The notes beneath the pieces were generated by a model. That model searched no databases. It was not told the DNA's origin and was given only the letters and a program-made list of their open reading frames with translations. The translations under genes were made by a program, and so were the position numbers. Shown here piece after piece: positions 15,857 to 24,165 of a stretch of 54,048 bases of DNA. The stretch lies in the NCBI GenBank assembly GCA_019119645.1, contig DWWR01000116.1, forward strand, positions 1-54,048. Direction: 5' to 3'. The stretch comes from Anaerobutyricum faecale (GTDB taxonomy: Bacteria > Bacillota > Clostridia > Lachnospirales > Lachnospiraceae). Positions within the stretch are counted from its first letter, which is position 1; each line of letters starts with the position of its first letter.

Positions 15857-17065
15857 CTACGGAGTATCTACCCGGAACTCAATGGCCTCCACCTGAGAAT
15901 CATACATATGGTAAAGAGACTCTATGTTACTGTCCATGGAATTTTTCTTGGCACGGACATAGGCGATGATAGCTTCTGATGTAATATAACGTGGATAAAT
16001 CACGCTGCCCAGATCCAGTCCATTAATCACTTCTTTAAAGGTGATCCGGTTGATCTTCGTGATCACCTTCGCGTTTGACACCTGCCTTGCATACAGCGTC
16101 AGCAGAATATTCTCCTCGTCAATACCCGTGAGCGGCACAAAGGATTCCACCCAGGAAATGCCCTCTTCCTCCAGAAGCTCCTGATCGGTTCCGTCTCCGT
16201 TGATAATGACTGCCTCCGGCAGAAGTACGCTGAGTTCCTCACAGCGGGCCTTGTCCTGTTCAATGATCTTTACGGAAATGCCCACACGGATCAGCTGTTT
16301 GGCCAGATAGAATGCCGCCTTTCCGCCCCCGATGATCAGTGTATTTGCCACCTGGTTTGTCTGAAAACCAATCTGTTTTAAGAAAGGTTTTGTCCTCTTT
16401 CTCGGAGCGACAAACGAAAGAATATCCCCTTTGACGATCTGAAAATTTCCGTCAGGGATATAGACTTTCTTTCCTCTTTCCACCGCGCAGACCAGCACTT
16501 CCGACGCCAGCTTCTCTCCCATCTGAGCGATGGTCATTCCGTCAAGAATATTATCTTCCGGCACAGCAAATTTGATCAGTTCCGCCTGGCCACGGGCAAA
16601 GGAATGCGCCTCCAGCGCCGACGGCAGGAACAGGATACGGGCTGCCTCCCTGGCTGCCTCCAGCTCCGGATTGATGATCATAGCCAAACCAAGCTTTTCC
16701 CGGAGGTAGGCCGCTTCCTGGCTGTAATCCGGCGTACGCACTCTGGCGATGGCCGCACAGTCACCGACCTGTTTTGCCACAGTACAGCAAAGCAGGTTCA
16801 GCTCATCGGACTCTGTCACAGCAATGAGCAGATCCGCTTCCTCAATCCCCGCTTCCATCTGCACACTGAAACTAGCTCCGTTGCCCGCCAGTCCCATGAT
16901 GTCATAAAAGTTGGCGATCTCCTGTATTTTTTCGGCATTTTTATCCACAATAGTGATGTCATGCCCTTCTTTGGATAACTGTTCCACCAAAGTCACGCCG
17001 ACCTTTCCACAGCCGACAATGATGATCTTTAGTCCCCTCCTCACAGAACTTTTCTTCCCGAACAT
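15857..17065 (-). CDS. trkA: Trk potassium uptake regulatory subunit TrkA, lacking the second TrkA_C domain
   Basis: The protein as terminated has 402 residues. It contains two TrkA_N Rossmann domains: IIIVGCGKVGVTLVEQLSKEGHDITIVD (~13-40) and LIIGGGKAAFYLAKQLIRVG (~242-262), each a GxGxxG nucleotide fold that binds NAD(H) or ATP. The first TrkA_C domain lies between them (KFAVPEDNILDGMTI...). The second TrkA_C domain is cut after VDTP by an in-frame TAG, although its sequence continues intact afterwards. TrkA forms the ring that gates TrkH; loss of the last domain would probably weaken ring assembly. The promoter and GGAGG ribosome binding site are intact. It could be a true mutation, a sequencing error or, least likely, readthrough. 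Confidence 0.88.
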   Translation of the reverse strand: MFGKKSSVRRGLKIIIVGCGKVGVTLVEQLSKEGHDITIVDKNAEKIQEIANFYDIMGLAGNGASFSVQMEAGIEEADLLIAVTESDELNLLCCTVAKQVGDCAAIARVRTPDYSQEAAYLREKLGLAMIINPELEAAREAARILFLPSALEAHSFARGQAELIKFAVPEDNILDGMTIAQMGEKLASEVLVCAVERGKKVYIPDGNFQIVKGDILSFVAPRKRTKPFLKQIGFQTNQVANTLIIGGGKAAFYLAKQLIRVGISVKIIEQDKARCEELSVLLPEAVIINGDGTDQELLEEEGISWVESFVPLTGIDEENILLTLYARQVSNAKVITKINRITFKEVINGLDLGSVIYPRYITSEAIIAYVRAKKNSMDSNIESLYHMYDSQVEAIEFRVDTP

Positions 17066-17106
17066 TCTGCAATCCTCCTATGTTGTTCTTAATATAGTTC
17101 CTTGAG

Positions 17107-17135
17107 ATTATACAACGAAAGCAGGAAAGACTCAA
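17107..17135 (-). promoter_or_regulatory. trkA-trkH promoter
   Basis: On the minus strand TTGAGT (17130-17135), a 17-bp spacer and TATAAT (17107-17112), followed by the leader and an AGGAGG before trkA. No dyad operator is evident. Confidence 0.75.
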
Positions 17136-17202
17136 TGCAAAAAAAATATCATTAAAGAACAAGAAATATCCTGTTTTCTAATGAAAAATAAACAAAACTT
17201 TA

Positions 17203-17246
17203 TAAAACAAAAAAAGAACCAGGACATCTGTAAAAGAATCCTGGTT
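17203..17246 (-). terminator. Terminator downstream of the acidic secreted protein gene
   Basis: On the minus strand GGAACCAGGA...TCCTGGTTC is followed by seven T. It lies about 150 bp after the stop at 17399. The gap 17247-17398 shows no gene. Confidence 0.8.
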
Positions 17247-17398
17247 CCTGCAGCTATTTCCATGCTTTACACATTCGTCATTATGCCCGAAAGAACAACA
17301 AAACATCTTTTTTTATATAAAGGGACATCTTTCTCATCTGGCACCGGATGATTCCCGCGCTATAGAAAGAATCAATCCCTCTCATCCCACTGGTCTTC

Positions 17399-18289
17399 TC
17401 AGTCTTCATCATCCCAGTCGTCGCTGTCAAAAGGATGATCTTCTCCGTCCGGATCATCATCATCATCGTCGTCATCGTCATTCCAGGACTCATGCCGATC
17501 ATTATTCCACTGATGATTTCCGGAGTTATTTCCCGGATAACTTACTTTATTACCGGTCCAGCGGTCGTCATCATGTTCATCCCAGTCGTCGTCATCTCCC
17601 CAGTCGTCCCAGTCATCATCCCAGTCAAACCGGTCTTCCAGATAATCTTCCACATCATCCAGATAATCTTCCACGCGGTCGATGGCGTCATCCATTCTCT
17701 CGGCGGTCCATCCCCAGCGGTCATCCCACTTATCATTCAATCTGTCCAGCTTGTGGTCGATGACCTTCAGCTGTCTTGCATAAGTATAATACAGATTTCT
17801 GCGCTGGCTGGCTCCGACATTCCAGTTGACCTTTTTGATCTGCCTGAAAATCTTTTTGATCTGCTTTCTGTATTTTGCCAGCTTTTTAGTATCGGAATTA
17901 CTTCCTTTGGAAGTATTCCATTTGCGGGACGCATGGGATGTCTTCTTCACCTTAAGCTTCATGGTTGCCTTCAGGCTGGTTCCCTGTATGCGGACAGTAA
18001 TCTTTGCAGTTCCTGCCTTACGCGCCTTGATTCTCGTATCGTCGCCTCTTTTGCGGATCACCTTTGCCACAGACGGCTTGCTGCTTTTCCAGACGATCCT
18101 GCTGTCTCTGATATAATCATCATTGAACGCTCCGTCCACATCCAGCTCGATGGTCCGTCCCACCCAGGCGGTTCTGGAGCCGTCAATATAGATTCTCCGT
18201 GATGCTGCCTCCGTGTCTGTGTTCACTGTCAGCATAACGGCCGCTGCTGCGGCAAAGGTAAGCGCGCCTGCCAATACTTTTTTCTTCAT
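17399..18289 (-). CDS. Secreted Big_2-like protein with long Asp/Trp-rich C-terminus (paralog B)
   Basis: A 296-residue exported protein of no named family. A signal peptide covers residues 1-28. Residues ~36-114 are an Ig-like Big_2-type domain (WVGRTIELDVDG, IVWKSSKPSVAKV, RIKARKAGTAKITV). A Lys-rich coiled-coil region follows (~133-190). The motif DDRWGWTAERMDDAIDRVED leads into a tail (~200-296) dominated by Asp with regularly placed Trp and runs of up to nine Asp. The tail could bind Ca2+ or other cations, or cationic peptides. The next gene upstream is a paralog with the same architecture (18413-19132). An adjacent sensor kinase carries a similar acidic patch. Own promoter likely at 18357-18385; ribosome binding site GGGAGG. 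Confidence 0.85.
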   Translation of the reverse strand: MKKKVLAGALTFAAAAAVMLTVNTDTEAASRRIYIDGSRTAWVGRTIELDVDGAFNDDYIRDSRIVWKSSKPSVAKVIRKRGDDTRIKARKAGTAKITVRIQGTSLKATMKLKVKKTSHASRKWNTSKGSNSDTKKLAKYRKQIKKIFRQIKKVNWNVGASQRRNLYYTYARQLKVIDHKLDRLNDKWDDRWGWTAERMDDAIDRVEDYLDDVEDYLEDRFDWDDDWDDWGDDDDWDEHDDDRWTGNKVSYPGNNSGNHQWNNDRHESWNDDDDDDDDDPDGEDHPFDSDDWDDED

Positions 18290-18356
18290 ATTTTTCCTCC
18301 CTCTTGTTTTCCTGTGTCATAAAACGTTTCTCTTTTTCCAATCGGTGTCACAATTT

Positions 18357-18385
18357 ACAATATGTGCCACACTCTCCATGGTCAA
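18357..18385 (-). promoter_or_regulatory. Probable promoter of paralog B
   Basis: On the minus strand TTGACC (18380-18385), a 17-bp spacer and TATTGT (18357-18362). It does not show the three-fold TTTAT array seen before paralog A. Confidence 0.5.
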
Positions 18386-18412
18386 TGGGAACCATTTCCA
18401 TGTAAACCGTCA

Positions 18413-19132
18413 TTAATCATCCCAGTCATAACGATCGTCGTCGTAACGGTCATCGTCGTAACGATCATCATTCCAGTCAAATCTGTGCTCCAGATAATCC
18501 TCTACACTTTCCAGATAGTTCTCAGCGACATCCACTGCTCTTTCCATGGAACGTGCAGTGCTTCCCCAGCGGTCATCCCAGCGGTCGTTGATCACATCAA
18601 TCTTGCGGTCCAGCTTATTTAACTTACTTTCAAACTTCAGGTAAACAGCCCTGCGCTCCGCTGCCGTTGCCGGAACCGCCGTCTTCGCGATCTGCTTTCT
18701 GATCTTTTTGATCTTCTTTTTGTACTTGTTGAGCTTCTTCTTATCGGAAGCGGATTCACTGGAAGCAGATACATTTTTCTTTACAGTGATGGTCTTTGTT
18801 GCCTTGATATTGGTTCCCTTGATCTTAACAACAATCTTGGCCTTTCCGGCTTTCAGTCCCTTCACCCGGGTATCTTCGCCTCTCTTGTTGAGAACTTTTA
18901 CCACGGAAGGTTTCTTACTCTTCCACACGATGTTCCAGCTGCTCACCAGATCATCATCCGGATAAATATCCGTGTCCAGTTCAATGGTCCTTCCCACCCG
19001 TACGGAGCCGGCTCCTTCGACTCTCATTCCCTGCGGCGGAAGGGCTGCACTGGCCGGAACCGCTGCCGTCACTAATATAGCCGCCGCCATTGTCGTTGTC
19101 AACAATCCTGCAAAAATTTTTTTCTTACTCAT
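18413..19132 (-). CDS. Secreted Big_2-like protein with Asp/Tyr-rich repeat tail (paralog A)
   Basis: A 239-residue exported protein. Signal peptide 1-29 ends in ASA-A. The Big_2-type domain spans ~36-117 (VRVGRTIELDTD, IVWKSKKPSVVKV, RVKGLKAGKAKIVV). A Lys-rich coiled coil covers ~128-182. The linker INDRWDDRWGSTARSMERAV and EDYLEHRFDWNDD match paralog B closely. The tail (~218-239) is three DDDRY-like repeats encoded by 15-bp direct repeats, then DWDD. The two genes are therefore tandem duplicates that diverged mainly in tail length. The promoter carries three TTTAT repeats 11 bp apart, likely bound by the OmpR-type regulator encoded upstream. No enzyme motif is visible; function unknown. 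Confidence 0.85.
   Translation of the reverse strand: MSKKKIFAGLLTTTMAAAILVTAAVPASAALPPQGMRVEGAGSVRVGRTIELDTDIYPDDDLVSSWNIVWKSKKPSVVKVLNKRGEDTRVKGLKAGKAKIVVKIKGTNIKATKTITVKKNVSASSESASDKKKLNKYKKKIKKIRKQIAKTAVPATAAERRAVYLKFESKLNKLDRKIDVINDRWDDRWGSTARSMERAVDVAENYLESVEDYLEHRFDWNDDRYDDDRYDDDRYDWDD
18427..18471. repeat. Three 15-bp direct repeats encoding the acidic tail
   Basis: Units at 18427-18441, 18442-18456 and 18457-18471 differ at a few positions each (core CGTAACGATCATCGT). They encode the DDDRY repeats of paralog A and are a likely site of length variation between strains. Confidence 0.75.
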
Positions 19133-19235
19133 AATTTTTCCTCCTTGTTGTTTTTGTTTCGTACGAACAGTTTTGCCACGACATTTCTGTTCTTCTGAAC
19201 TTTATTGTATGCTCCTGTCTTGTTTTGATGATGCC

Positions 19236-19289
19236 ATTATATAGGCCATCATTCAACTCCCTATAAAGGAAAAATAAACTTTTCATAAA
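19236..19289 (-). promoter_or_regulatory. Promoter of paralog A with three phased TTTAT repeats
   Basis: The -10 is TATAAT on the minus strand (19236-19241). No good -35 is seen. In its place ATAAA (TTTAT on the minus strand) recurs at 19263, 19274 and 19285, exactly 11 bp apart, one helical turn. This is the spacing used by OmpR/PhoB-family activators that replace a poor -35. Confidence 0.65.
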
Positions 19290-19357
19290 CTCTATCTGCT
19301 CTATAGGAAATATTTTACAGTTCCTTTTCTCTGCCTCCCGGAAATTTTGAACCGTTT

Positions 19358-20068
19358 TTATTTCTGGCGGAACCGGTATCCGGCTCCCCAGACGGTTTCA
19401 ATGAGTTTGAGTGTTTCCTCGTCCGGACCGATCTTTTCACGGATGCGGTTGATATGCACCGCCACCGTCGCCGTATCTCCGATGGCGTCCATGCCCCAGA
19501 TACGGTCAAACAGAGTATCTTTAGAAAATACAATATTCGGATTGGACGCCAGGAAATACAGAAGCTCAAATTCTTTATTGGCAAGCTCCACTTCTCTGTC
19601 TCCCACAAAAACCTGTCTGGACAGCGGAAGGATCTTCAGCTTGCCCGCCTGGATACTGCCTTTCTCAAAAGCTTTCCGGTCGGGACTTTCATTATTTTTT
19701 TTCAGGCGTTCATGGATATTGATATGCGCTTTGACCCGGGCCACCAGCTCGCTGGGACTGAACGGCTTTACAATATAATCATCCGCTCCCAGTCCGAGAC
19801 CTCTGATCTTATCCAGATCTTCTCTTTTTGCCGTCACCATGATGATCGCCACATCTTTCTGCTTGCGGATTTCCCGGCAGATGGTAAAACCGTTGACGCC
19901 AGGCAGCATGACATCCAGCAAAATCAGATCATATTCATTCTCCAGAGCCAGCTTCAGGCCCTCCTGCCCGTCCTGACAGATGGTCACCTCATAATCTTCG
20001 ATTTCCAGATAGTCTCTCTCAATCTCCGCAATTAAAATATCATCCTCCACGATCAGTATCTTTCTCAT
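19358..20068 (-). CDS. OmpR-family response regulator
   Basis: A 236-residue regulator counting from the ATG at 20068, which has AGAGG 6 nt upstream; a longer frame from 20104 lacks this. The receiver domain (1-120) shows the acidic pair VEDD (8-10), phospho-acceptor Asp52 in LLDVMLPG, the conserved Thr in VTAKRED and Lys in VKPFSPSEL. The winged-helix domain ends in LIETVWGAGYRF. It lies 44 bp or so after its sensor kinase gene and immediately upstream of the two acidic secreted proteins on the same strand, so these are the obvious targets; phased TTTAT repeats lie in the first of their promoters. Confidence 0.93.
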   Translation of the reverse strand: MRKILIVEDDILIAEIERDYLEIEDYEVTICQDGQEGLKLALENEYDLILLDVMLPGVNGFTICREIRKQKDVAIIMVTAKREDLDKIRGLGLGADDYIVKPFSPSELVARVKAHINIHERLKKNNESPDRKAFEKGSIQAGKLKILPLSRQVFVGDREVELANKEFELLYFLASNPNIVFSKDTLFDRIWGMDAIGDTATVAVHINRIREKIGPDEETLKLIETVWGAGYRFRQK

Positions 20069-20148
20069 AACACGCCTCTCTCCTTTATCCATATTGATTT
20101 CCATTATTTATATTTTCTCTGATTTTATCGATCTCTTTCTTTTCACTT

Positions 20149-21756
20149 TCATCGGTCGTCCTCATCCCGATCCAGCGGAAACTCCATCACAAATTTAAGT
20201 CCTTTTCCTCCGACGCCTTCTTCCGCCCGGATGCTTCCGCCGTGCCCTTTCATGATCTCTTTTACGATGGAAAGTCCAAGACCACTTCCGTTGCCCGGAT
20301 TCTGCCGGGCTTTATCTCCCCGGAAAAAAGTATCAAAAATCTTATCTCTCTCTTCCTCCGGCACTCCCGGCCCGTCATCGGATAATTCCAGGTACAGCCG
20401 GCCGTCCGCAGTATACAGCGCCGCCGTCACTACAGATTCCGGTTTTTCTCTGTATTTTATTGTGTTGTCGATCAGATTGCCCAGCACCCGCTTCAACTGC
20501 TGCCGGTCCCCCTGTATGAAAAGATTTTTCCTTTCCCATACCGTTTTTACCAGAGACAGCCGGTTATTTTTAAATTCAATCTCATGCTCTTTGAAAAAAG
20601 AATTTACAAACCCGCCAAAATCAATCCGTTCCATGGAATAATGATACTCTCCCCGGTCAAAACGGGAAAACAGCGAAAGATTATCGATCAGCTCCGCCAG
20701 ATCTTCAGTCCTGGTCCTGATGGCGTCATAATACCGGCGCTTCTTCTCCTCCGTATTGGCAATGCCGTCCCGCAGACCTTCCACATAGGCTTTGATGGAA
20801 GTGAGCGGTGTGCGCAGATCATGGGAAATACCGGCCAGAAGCTGTTTTTTGGCCTCCTCATACTTCTCTCTCTCCCGGACGGAATTCTCCAGGTATTCTG
20901 TCATCTCATCAAATTCCTGACAGGCCTTTCCCAGCTCATCCTTTTTTTTACTGCCAATGCGGTAAGAAAGATTGCCGTCCTGTACCTGGCGAACCCCTTC
21001 CGACAGCTGATTCAGCGACTTTTTCATGCCGCTGCTCAGCCACCGGGTGAGAATAAAGATGCTGATGACAATGGAAACCACCAACACTGCCACAAACAGT
21101 CCGAGAATGGACAAAATATCCCGGATCACCTGAGAACTGGAAGAACTCCCCACATAATTCTCACAGTATGCCAGGATACTCAATGTGCCTTCCTCCAGGA
21201 TATAAGAACGCTTGACAGCCGAGCTGTTCCCGTCCGCCACCGCAAAACTGGCCAGCTTCTCGTATCCCCCGCCCGCGATATCCGTTATTTTCTCCGTCGC
21301 ATCTTCCGGCAGATCGGAGGCAAGCACCACATGGTCATAATAGATTTCATAATAATATCCGATATTGGTCAGCTCCCTAACCACTCCTCCAAAAGCGCTG
21401 TTCTGACGCCGGATTTCTTCCTGGAGAAGTACGTTATAATCCACTTCTTCCTCCTCATCATCGTCATCCCAGTCATCTTCATCCCAGTTTTCCCAGGCGT
21501 CATTGCTCTCCGTGGTTCCTGTTTCCGCCTCGATAATCTCTTCCACCGGTTCATAAGTCAAAATCTGATTTTGATAATTATATAAAATTGTCTGCACATT
21601 GAGAAGTCCGTTATCATTATCATAGAGTTCTTCCAGCCGGTTCAGATTTTCGCTGCCGTGAAAAAAAAGCACCATCACACAGAGCATCACTGATACGGCA
21701 ATGGGAAGCAGAATCATCAGCAGGCTGGCCAATGTTAATTTTTTACGTATATTCAA
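20149..21756 (-). CDS. Sensor histidine kinase with Trp/Asp-rich acidic extracytoplasmic patch
   Basis: A 535-residue kinase if started at TTG 21756 (GAGGGGGG 8 nt upstream); an upstream ATG at 21792 lies in the promoter region and lacks a ribosome binding site. Transmembrane helices are ~8-33 and ~213-237 with an extracytoplasmic sensor between. Residues ~86-107 form an acidic patch (NDAWENWDEDDWDDDDEEEE) resembling the tails of the two adjacent secreted proteins. HAMP follows, then HisKA with SHDLRTPLTS (His312) and HATPase_c with NLIDNTIKY, DDGPGVP and GSGLGLSIV. It is the partner of the OmpR regulator. PhoQ-type acidic patches bind divalent cations and cationic peptides, so a similar ligand is plausible. 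Confidence 0.92.
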   Translation of the reverse strand: MNIRKKLTLASLLMILLPIAVSVMLCVMVLFFHGSENLNRLEELYDNDNGLLNVQTILYNYQNQILTYEPVEEIIEAETGTTESNDAWENWDEDDWDDDDEEEEVDYNVLLQEEIRRQNSAFGGVVRELTNIGYYYEIYYDHVVLASDLPEDATEKITDIAGGGYEKLASFAVADGNSSAVKRSYILEEGTLSILAYCENYVGSSSSSQVIRDILSILGLFVAVLVVSIVISIFILTRWLSSGMKKSLNQLSEGVRQVQDGNLSYRIGSKKKDELGKACQEFDEMTEYLENSVREREKYEEAKKQLLAGISHDLRTPLTSIKAYVEGLRDGIANTEEKKRRYYDAIRTRTEDLAELIDNLSLFSRFDRGEYHYSMERIDFGGFVNSFFKEHEIEFKNNRLSLVKTVWERKNLFIQGDRQQLKRVLGNLIDNTIKYREKPESVVTAALYTADGRLYLELSDDGPGVPEEERDKIFDTFFRGDKARQNPGNGSGLGLSIVKEIMKGHGGSIRAEEGVGGKGLKFVMEFPLDRDEDDR

Positions 21757-21876
21757 TGAACATTCCCCCCTCTCACTGTCACATGCAGGCATGATTTTTT
21801 TGATTGTACCACGAATTTATAAAGAAACTTTAAATTAAACAACAATTTTCTTTTTTCCGGAGACTTCCGTCAATGA

Positions 21877-21929
21877 TTGACCTTTTTTCTCTCCTGCCGT
21901 ATAATAATTTCAGTTCGCCTACATAAGTA
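21877..21929 (+). promoter_or_regulatory. blaI promoter with BlaI-like half operator
   Basis: TTGACC (21877-21882), 17-bp spacer, TATAAT (21900-21905). TACATAAGTA (21920-21929) differs at one base from the TACATATGTA found twice at the PBP promoter, and lies just after the transcription start, suited to autorepression. Confidence 0.75.
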
Positions 21930-21961
21930 AGATTTCAAAAACAAAACAGGAGGAAATAACT

Positions 21962-22351
21962 ATGAGCCAGTTGCCACAGATATCCGAAGCCGAATACGTC
22001 ATCATGAAGATTCTCTGGGAAGATCACCCCTTAAGCACCAACGAAATCTGCGAGCGCGCGCAGCAAACGCACAGCTGGAACCAGAAAACCATTCATACTC
22101 TTTTATCCAGGCTGAATCATAAACAAGTGATTTCCTACGAGAAACGCGGACGCATGTATTATTATTTTCCTGTGATCGCCCAGGATAAATATCTGGAACA
22201 GGAGAATCATCATTTTCTGGATCGTTTTTACGATGGAAAAGCAGCGCCGATGCTGTCCGCTCTCCTGTCCAATGAAGAGCTTTCGGACTCGGATCTCAGG
22301 GAAATGTACGACATGATCTACTCTAAAATCAAAGGTGGTGACAACCAGTGA
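21962..22351 (+). CDS. blaI: BlaI/MecI-family repressor
   Basis: A 129-residue winged-helix repressor: LPQISEAEYVIMKILWEDHPLSTNEI at the N-terminus, the recognition helix WNQKTIHTLLSRL, the wing KRGRMYYYFP and a C-terminal dimerization helix. BlaI holds beta-lactam-response genes off until the BlaR1 protease pathway removes it. The gene overlaps blaR1 by 4 nt (GTGA), so they are coupled. Operator-like TACATAAGTA sits in its own promoter and two perfect TACATATGTA sites sit at the convergent PBP gene, which defines a small regulon within the window. Ribosome binding site AGGAGG is upstream of the ATG. Confidence 0.94.
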   Translation: MSQLPQISEAEYVIMKILWEDHPLSTNEICERAQQTHSWNQKTIHTLLSRLNHKQVISYEKRGRMYYYFPVIAQDKYLEQENHHFLDRFYDGKAAPMLSALLSNEELSDSDLREMYDMIYSKIKGGDNQ

Positions 22352-24150
22352 TCTCCCCGGTTCCTTTTCTTTTTTGTAATCTCTTTGTCAGCGTCCTGCT
22401 GGGCGTTGTGCTGCTGGCGCGCAGGCTCAATACCAGGCACCTGTCCATTCCGGCGCGGTATCGCCTGTGGCATCTGTTCACCGCCGCCTTGTTCCTGCCT
22501 TTTTTCCCGTGGAAAAGACTGTCCGCCCAGGAGTTTCTTTTCCGGATACAGGAACTGCTGACCGGAGATAAGGCTTCAGCAGCTCTCCCGGCGGCCTCCG
22601 GCACCACGGCCCAGGCAGCCGCTTCCGGCACAGTGATCCGGGATTTTTCCACGGCTGTGACTGCCTCGGACACCCCGCTCTCCCGGATTCTCTGGATCAT
22701 CTGGATTGGCGGCATAACGGTTGTGGCTCTTTATTTTGCCGGCACTCTGCTGAGAATCCATACGATGAAAACCAAAGCCTTCCTTATCACTGCGGAATCA
22801 GAACCGGAATTGTACCGTCACTTTACTTCCTGTGCCCGTGAATTATCGCTCCGGCAGAAAATCCGGCTTTATGCTTCCTGTGACATTCAAAATCCCGTGT
22901 CCTGCGGCTGGCTGAGACCCGCCGTTATCATTCCTCAGGATCTGGATATCGTTTCTTCGGAAGAAGAACTCCGGTTTATCTTCCTTCACGAACTGCAGCA
23001 CTGCAGACACAGAGATGCCCTTCTGAATCTGCTGGTCTGTATACTGGAAACTCTGTACTGGTTCAACCCGCTGATCTGGTACGGCTTCCGGCAGTTCCGG
23101 AAAGACCGGGAAATCGCCTGCGACCATGCGGTCATTGACCACATAGGCACCAACGAACGGATGAATTACGGGCTGACTATCCTCCGCTTTGCCCAGCATG
23201 CAAAAAGAGGCGCGTTTGCCTCTCCGCTTTCCGGTATCAGCAGCAGCACCTCCACCACAAAACAGCGGATTGTGGAAATCACGGAATACCGAAGGACATC
23301 TGCTGCACAGCGGCTTAAGAGTATGGGCATCTTTTTATTGGTTCTCCTCTTTTTCTTTAGCGCCAGCCCTCTGCTCTCCGCCTACGCTTCCGGATCTCCC
23401 GCCCCGCATCTGTCTGACGGAGAGTGGCAGGCTGCCGATGTATCTGACAGCTTTGACGGAAAAGAGGGATCCTTTGTGCTGTATGATACGAACACCGGCG
23501 GATATTACATTTACAATAAAGAAAAAAGCGAGGAGAGAACCGCTCCCGCTTCCACCTTTAAAATTTACAGCGGACTTTTCGCTCTGGAAGAAGGGCTCAT
23601 CACCCCGGAATCTTCCACACAGCCGTGGGACGGCTCGGCGCAGCCCTTTTCTCAGTGGATGCAGGATCAGACCCTGTCCACAGCCATGCAAAATTCCGTC
23701 AACTGGTATTTTCAGAATCTGGACCAGGAAGCAGGACTTGCCTCTCTTGCTTCGTACTACAGCCGGATTTCCTACGGAAACTGCGACTTAAGCGGCGGCG
23801 TCCAAAATTACTGGGCCACCAGTCTTGCCATCTCTCCTCTGGAACAGGTACAGCTTTTATCCGGTCTGCTGCAAAATCAGTGGAATTTTGATCCGGAAAA
23901 CATTCAGGCCGTCAAAGAGTCCATGCTCCTGTCGGAACATTTCCTCTCCGGCGGCAGACTTTATGGCAAAACCGGAACCATCGGCGGCGACGGCGGCCAG
24001 CAGACGGGCTGGTTCGTGGGCTTCCTGGAAACGGACGAAAGTACCTGCTGTTTCGCCGTAAACCTGCAGGGCAGGGGCTGCGACGGAGGCGCCGCCGCCG
24101 ATGTGGCGGTGGACGCCCTTTCTAAGCTGGTCCCGACATTGGCGCACTGA
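22348..24150 (+). CDS. blaR1: BlaR1/MecR1-family beta-lactam sensor-transducer
   Basis: A 600-residue membrane sensor starting at GTG 22348. The N-terminal M56 metalloprotease part has membrane segments and the zinc site HELQH (214-218) with a downstream Glu in DREIACD (~255). After the last helix (~326-345) comes an external penicillin-binding sensor domain of the class D beta-lactamase type with Ser402-Thr-Phe-Lys405, Ser450-Val-Asn and Lys541-Thr-Gly-Thr. Acylation of Ser402 by a beta-lactam would trigger the inner protease and relieve BlaI repression. All key residues are present, so the system looks functional. It is convergent with the PBP gene, with only 15 bp between stops. Confidence 0.94.
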   Translation: MISPVPFLFCNLFVSVLLGVVLLARRLNTRHLSIPARYRLWHLFTAALFLPFFPWKRLSAQEFLFRIQELLTGDKASAALPAASGTTAQAAASGTVIRDFSTAVTASDTPLSRILWIIWIGGITVVALYFAGTLLRIHTMKTKAFLITAESEPELYRHFTSCARELSLRQKIRLYASCDIQNPVSCGWLRPAVIIPQDLDIVSSEEELRFIFLHELQHCRHRDALLNLLVCILETLYWFNPLIWYGFRQFRKDREIACDHAVIDHIGTNERMNYGLTILRFAQHAKRGAFASPLSGISSSTSTTKQRIVEITEYRRTSAAQRLKSMGIFLLVLLFFFSASPLLSAYASGSPAPHLSDGEWQAADVSDSFDGKEGSFVLYDTNTGGYYIYNKEKSEERTAPASTFKIYSGLFALEEGLITPESSTQPWDGSAQPFSQWMQDQTLSTAMQNSVNWYFQNLDQEAGLASLASYYSRISYGNCDLSGGVQNYWATSLAISPLEQVQLLSGLLQNQWNFDPENIQAVKESMLLSEHFLSGGRLYGKTGTIGGDGGQQTGWFVGFLETDESTCCFAVNLQGRGCDGGAAADVAVDALSKLVPTLAH

Positions 24151-24165
24151 TACAGATACTATCTT

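Noticed and set aside
8546..15859. Stop-codon recoding to explain the TGA in merR and the TAG in trkA
   Set aside because: Two different stop codons are involved, no stem-loop recoding element is evident after either, and normal genes in the window use both codons as stops. Mutation or base-call error is simpler.
17440..17640. The repetitive Asp codon tract as a CRISPR or non-coding repeat
   Set aside because: It stays in one frame as the tail of a secreted protein with signal peptide, and units are irregular.
18290..18412. A terminator between the two acidic paralogs
   Set aside because: Only a short imperfect hairpin around CCATGG is present, without a T-run; readthrough into paralog B remains possible.
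20584..21585. A 333-codon open frame on the plus strand
   Set aside because: Antisense to the sensor kinase; the kinase strand carries HisKA and HATPase_c motifs.
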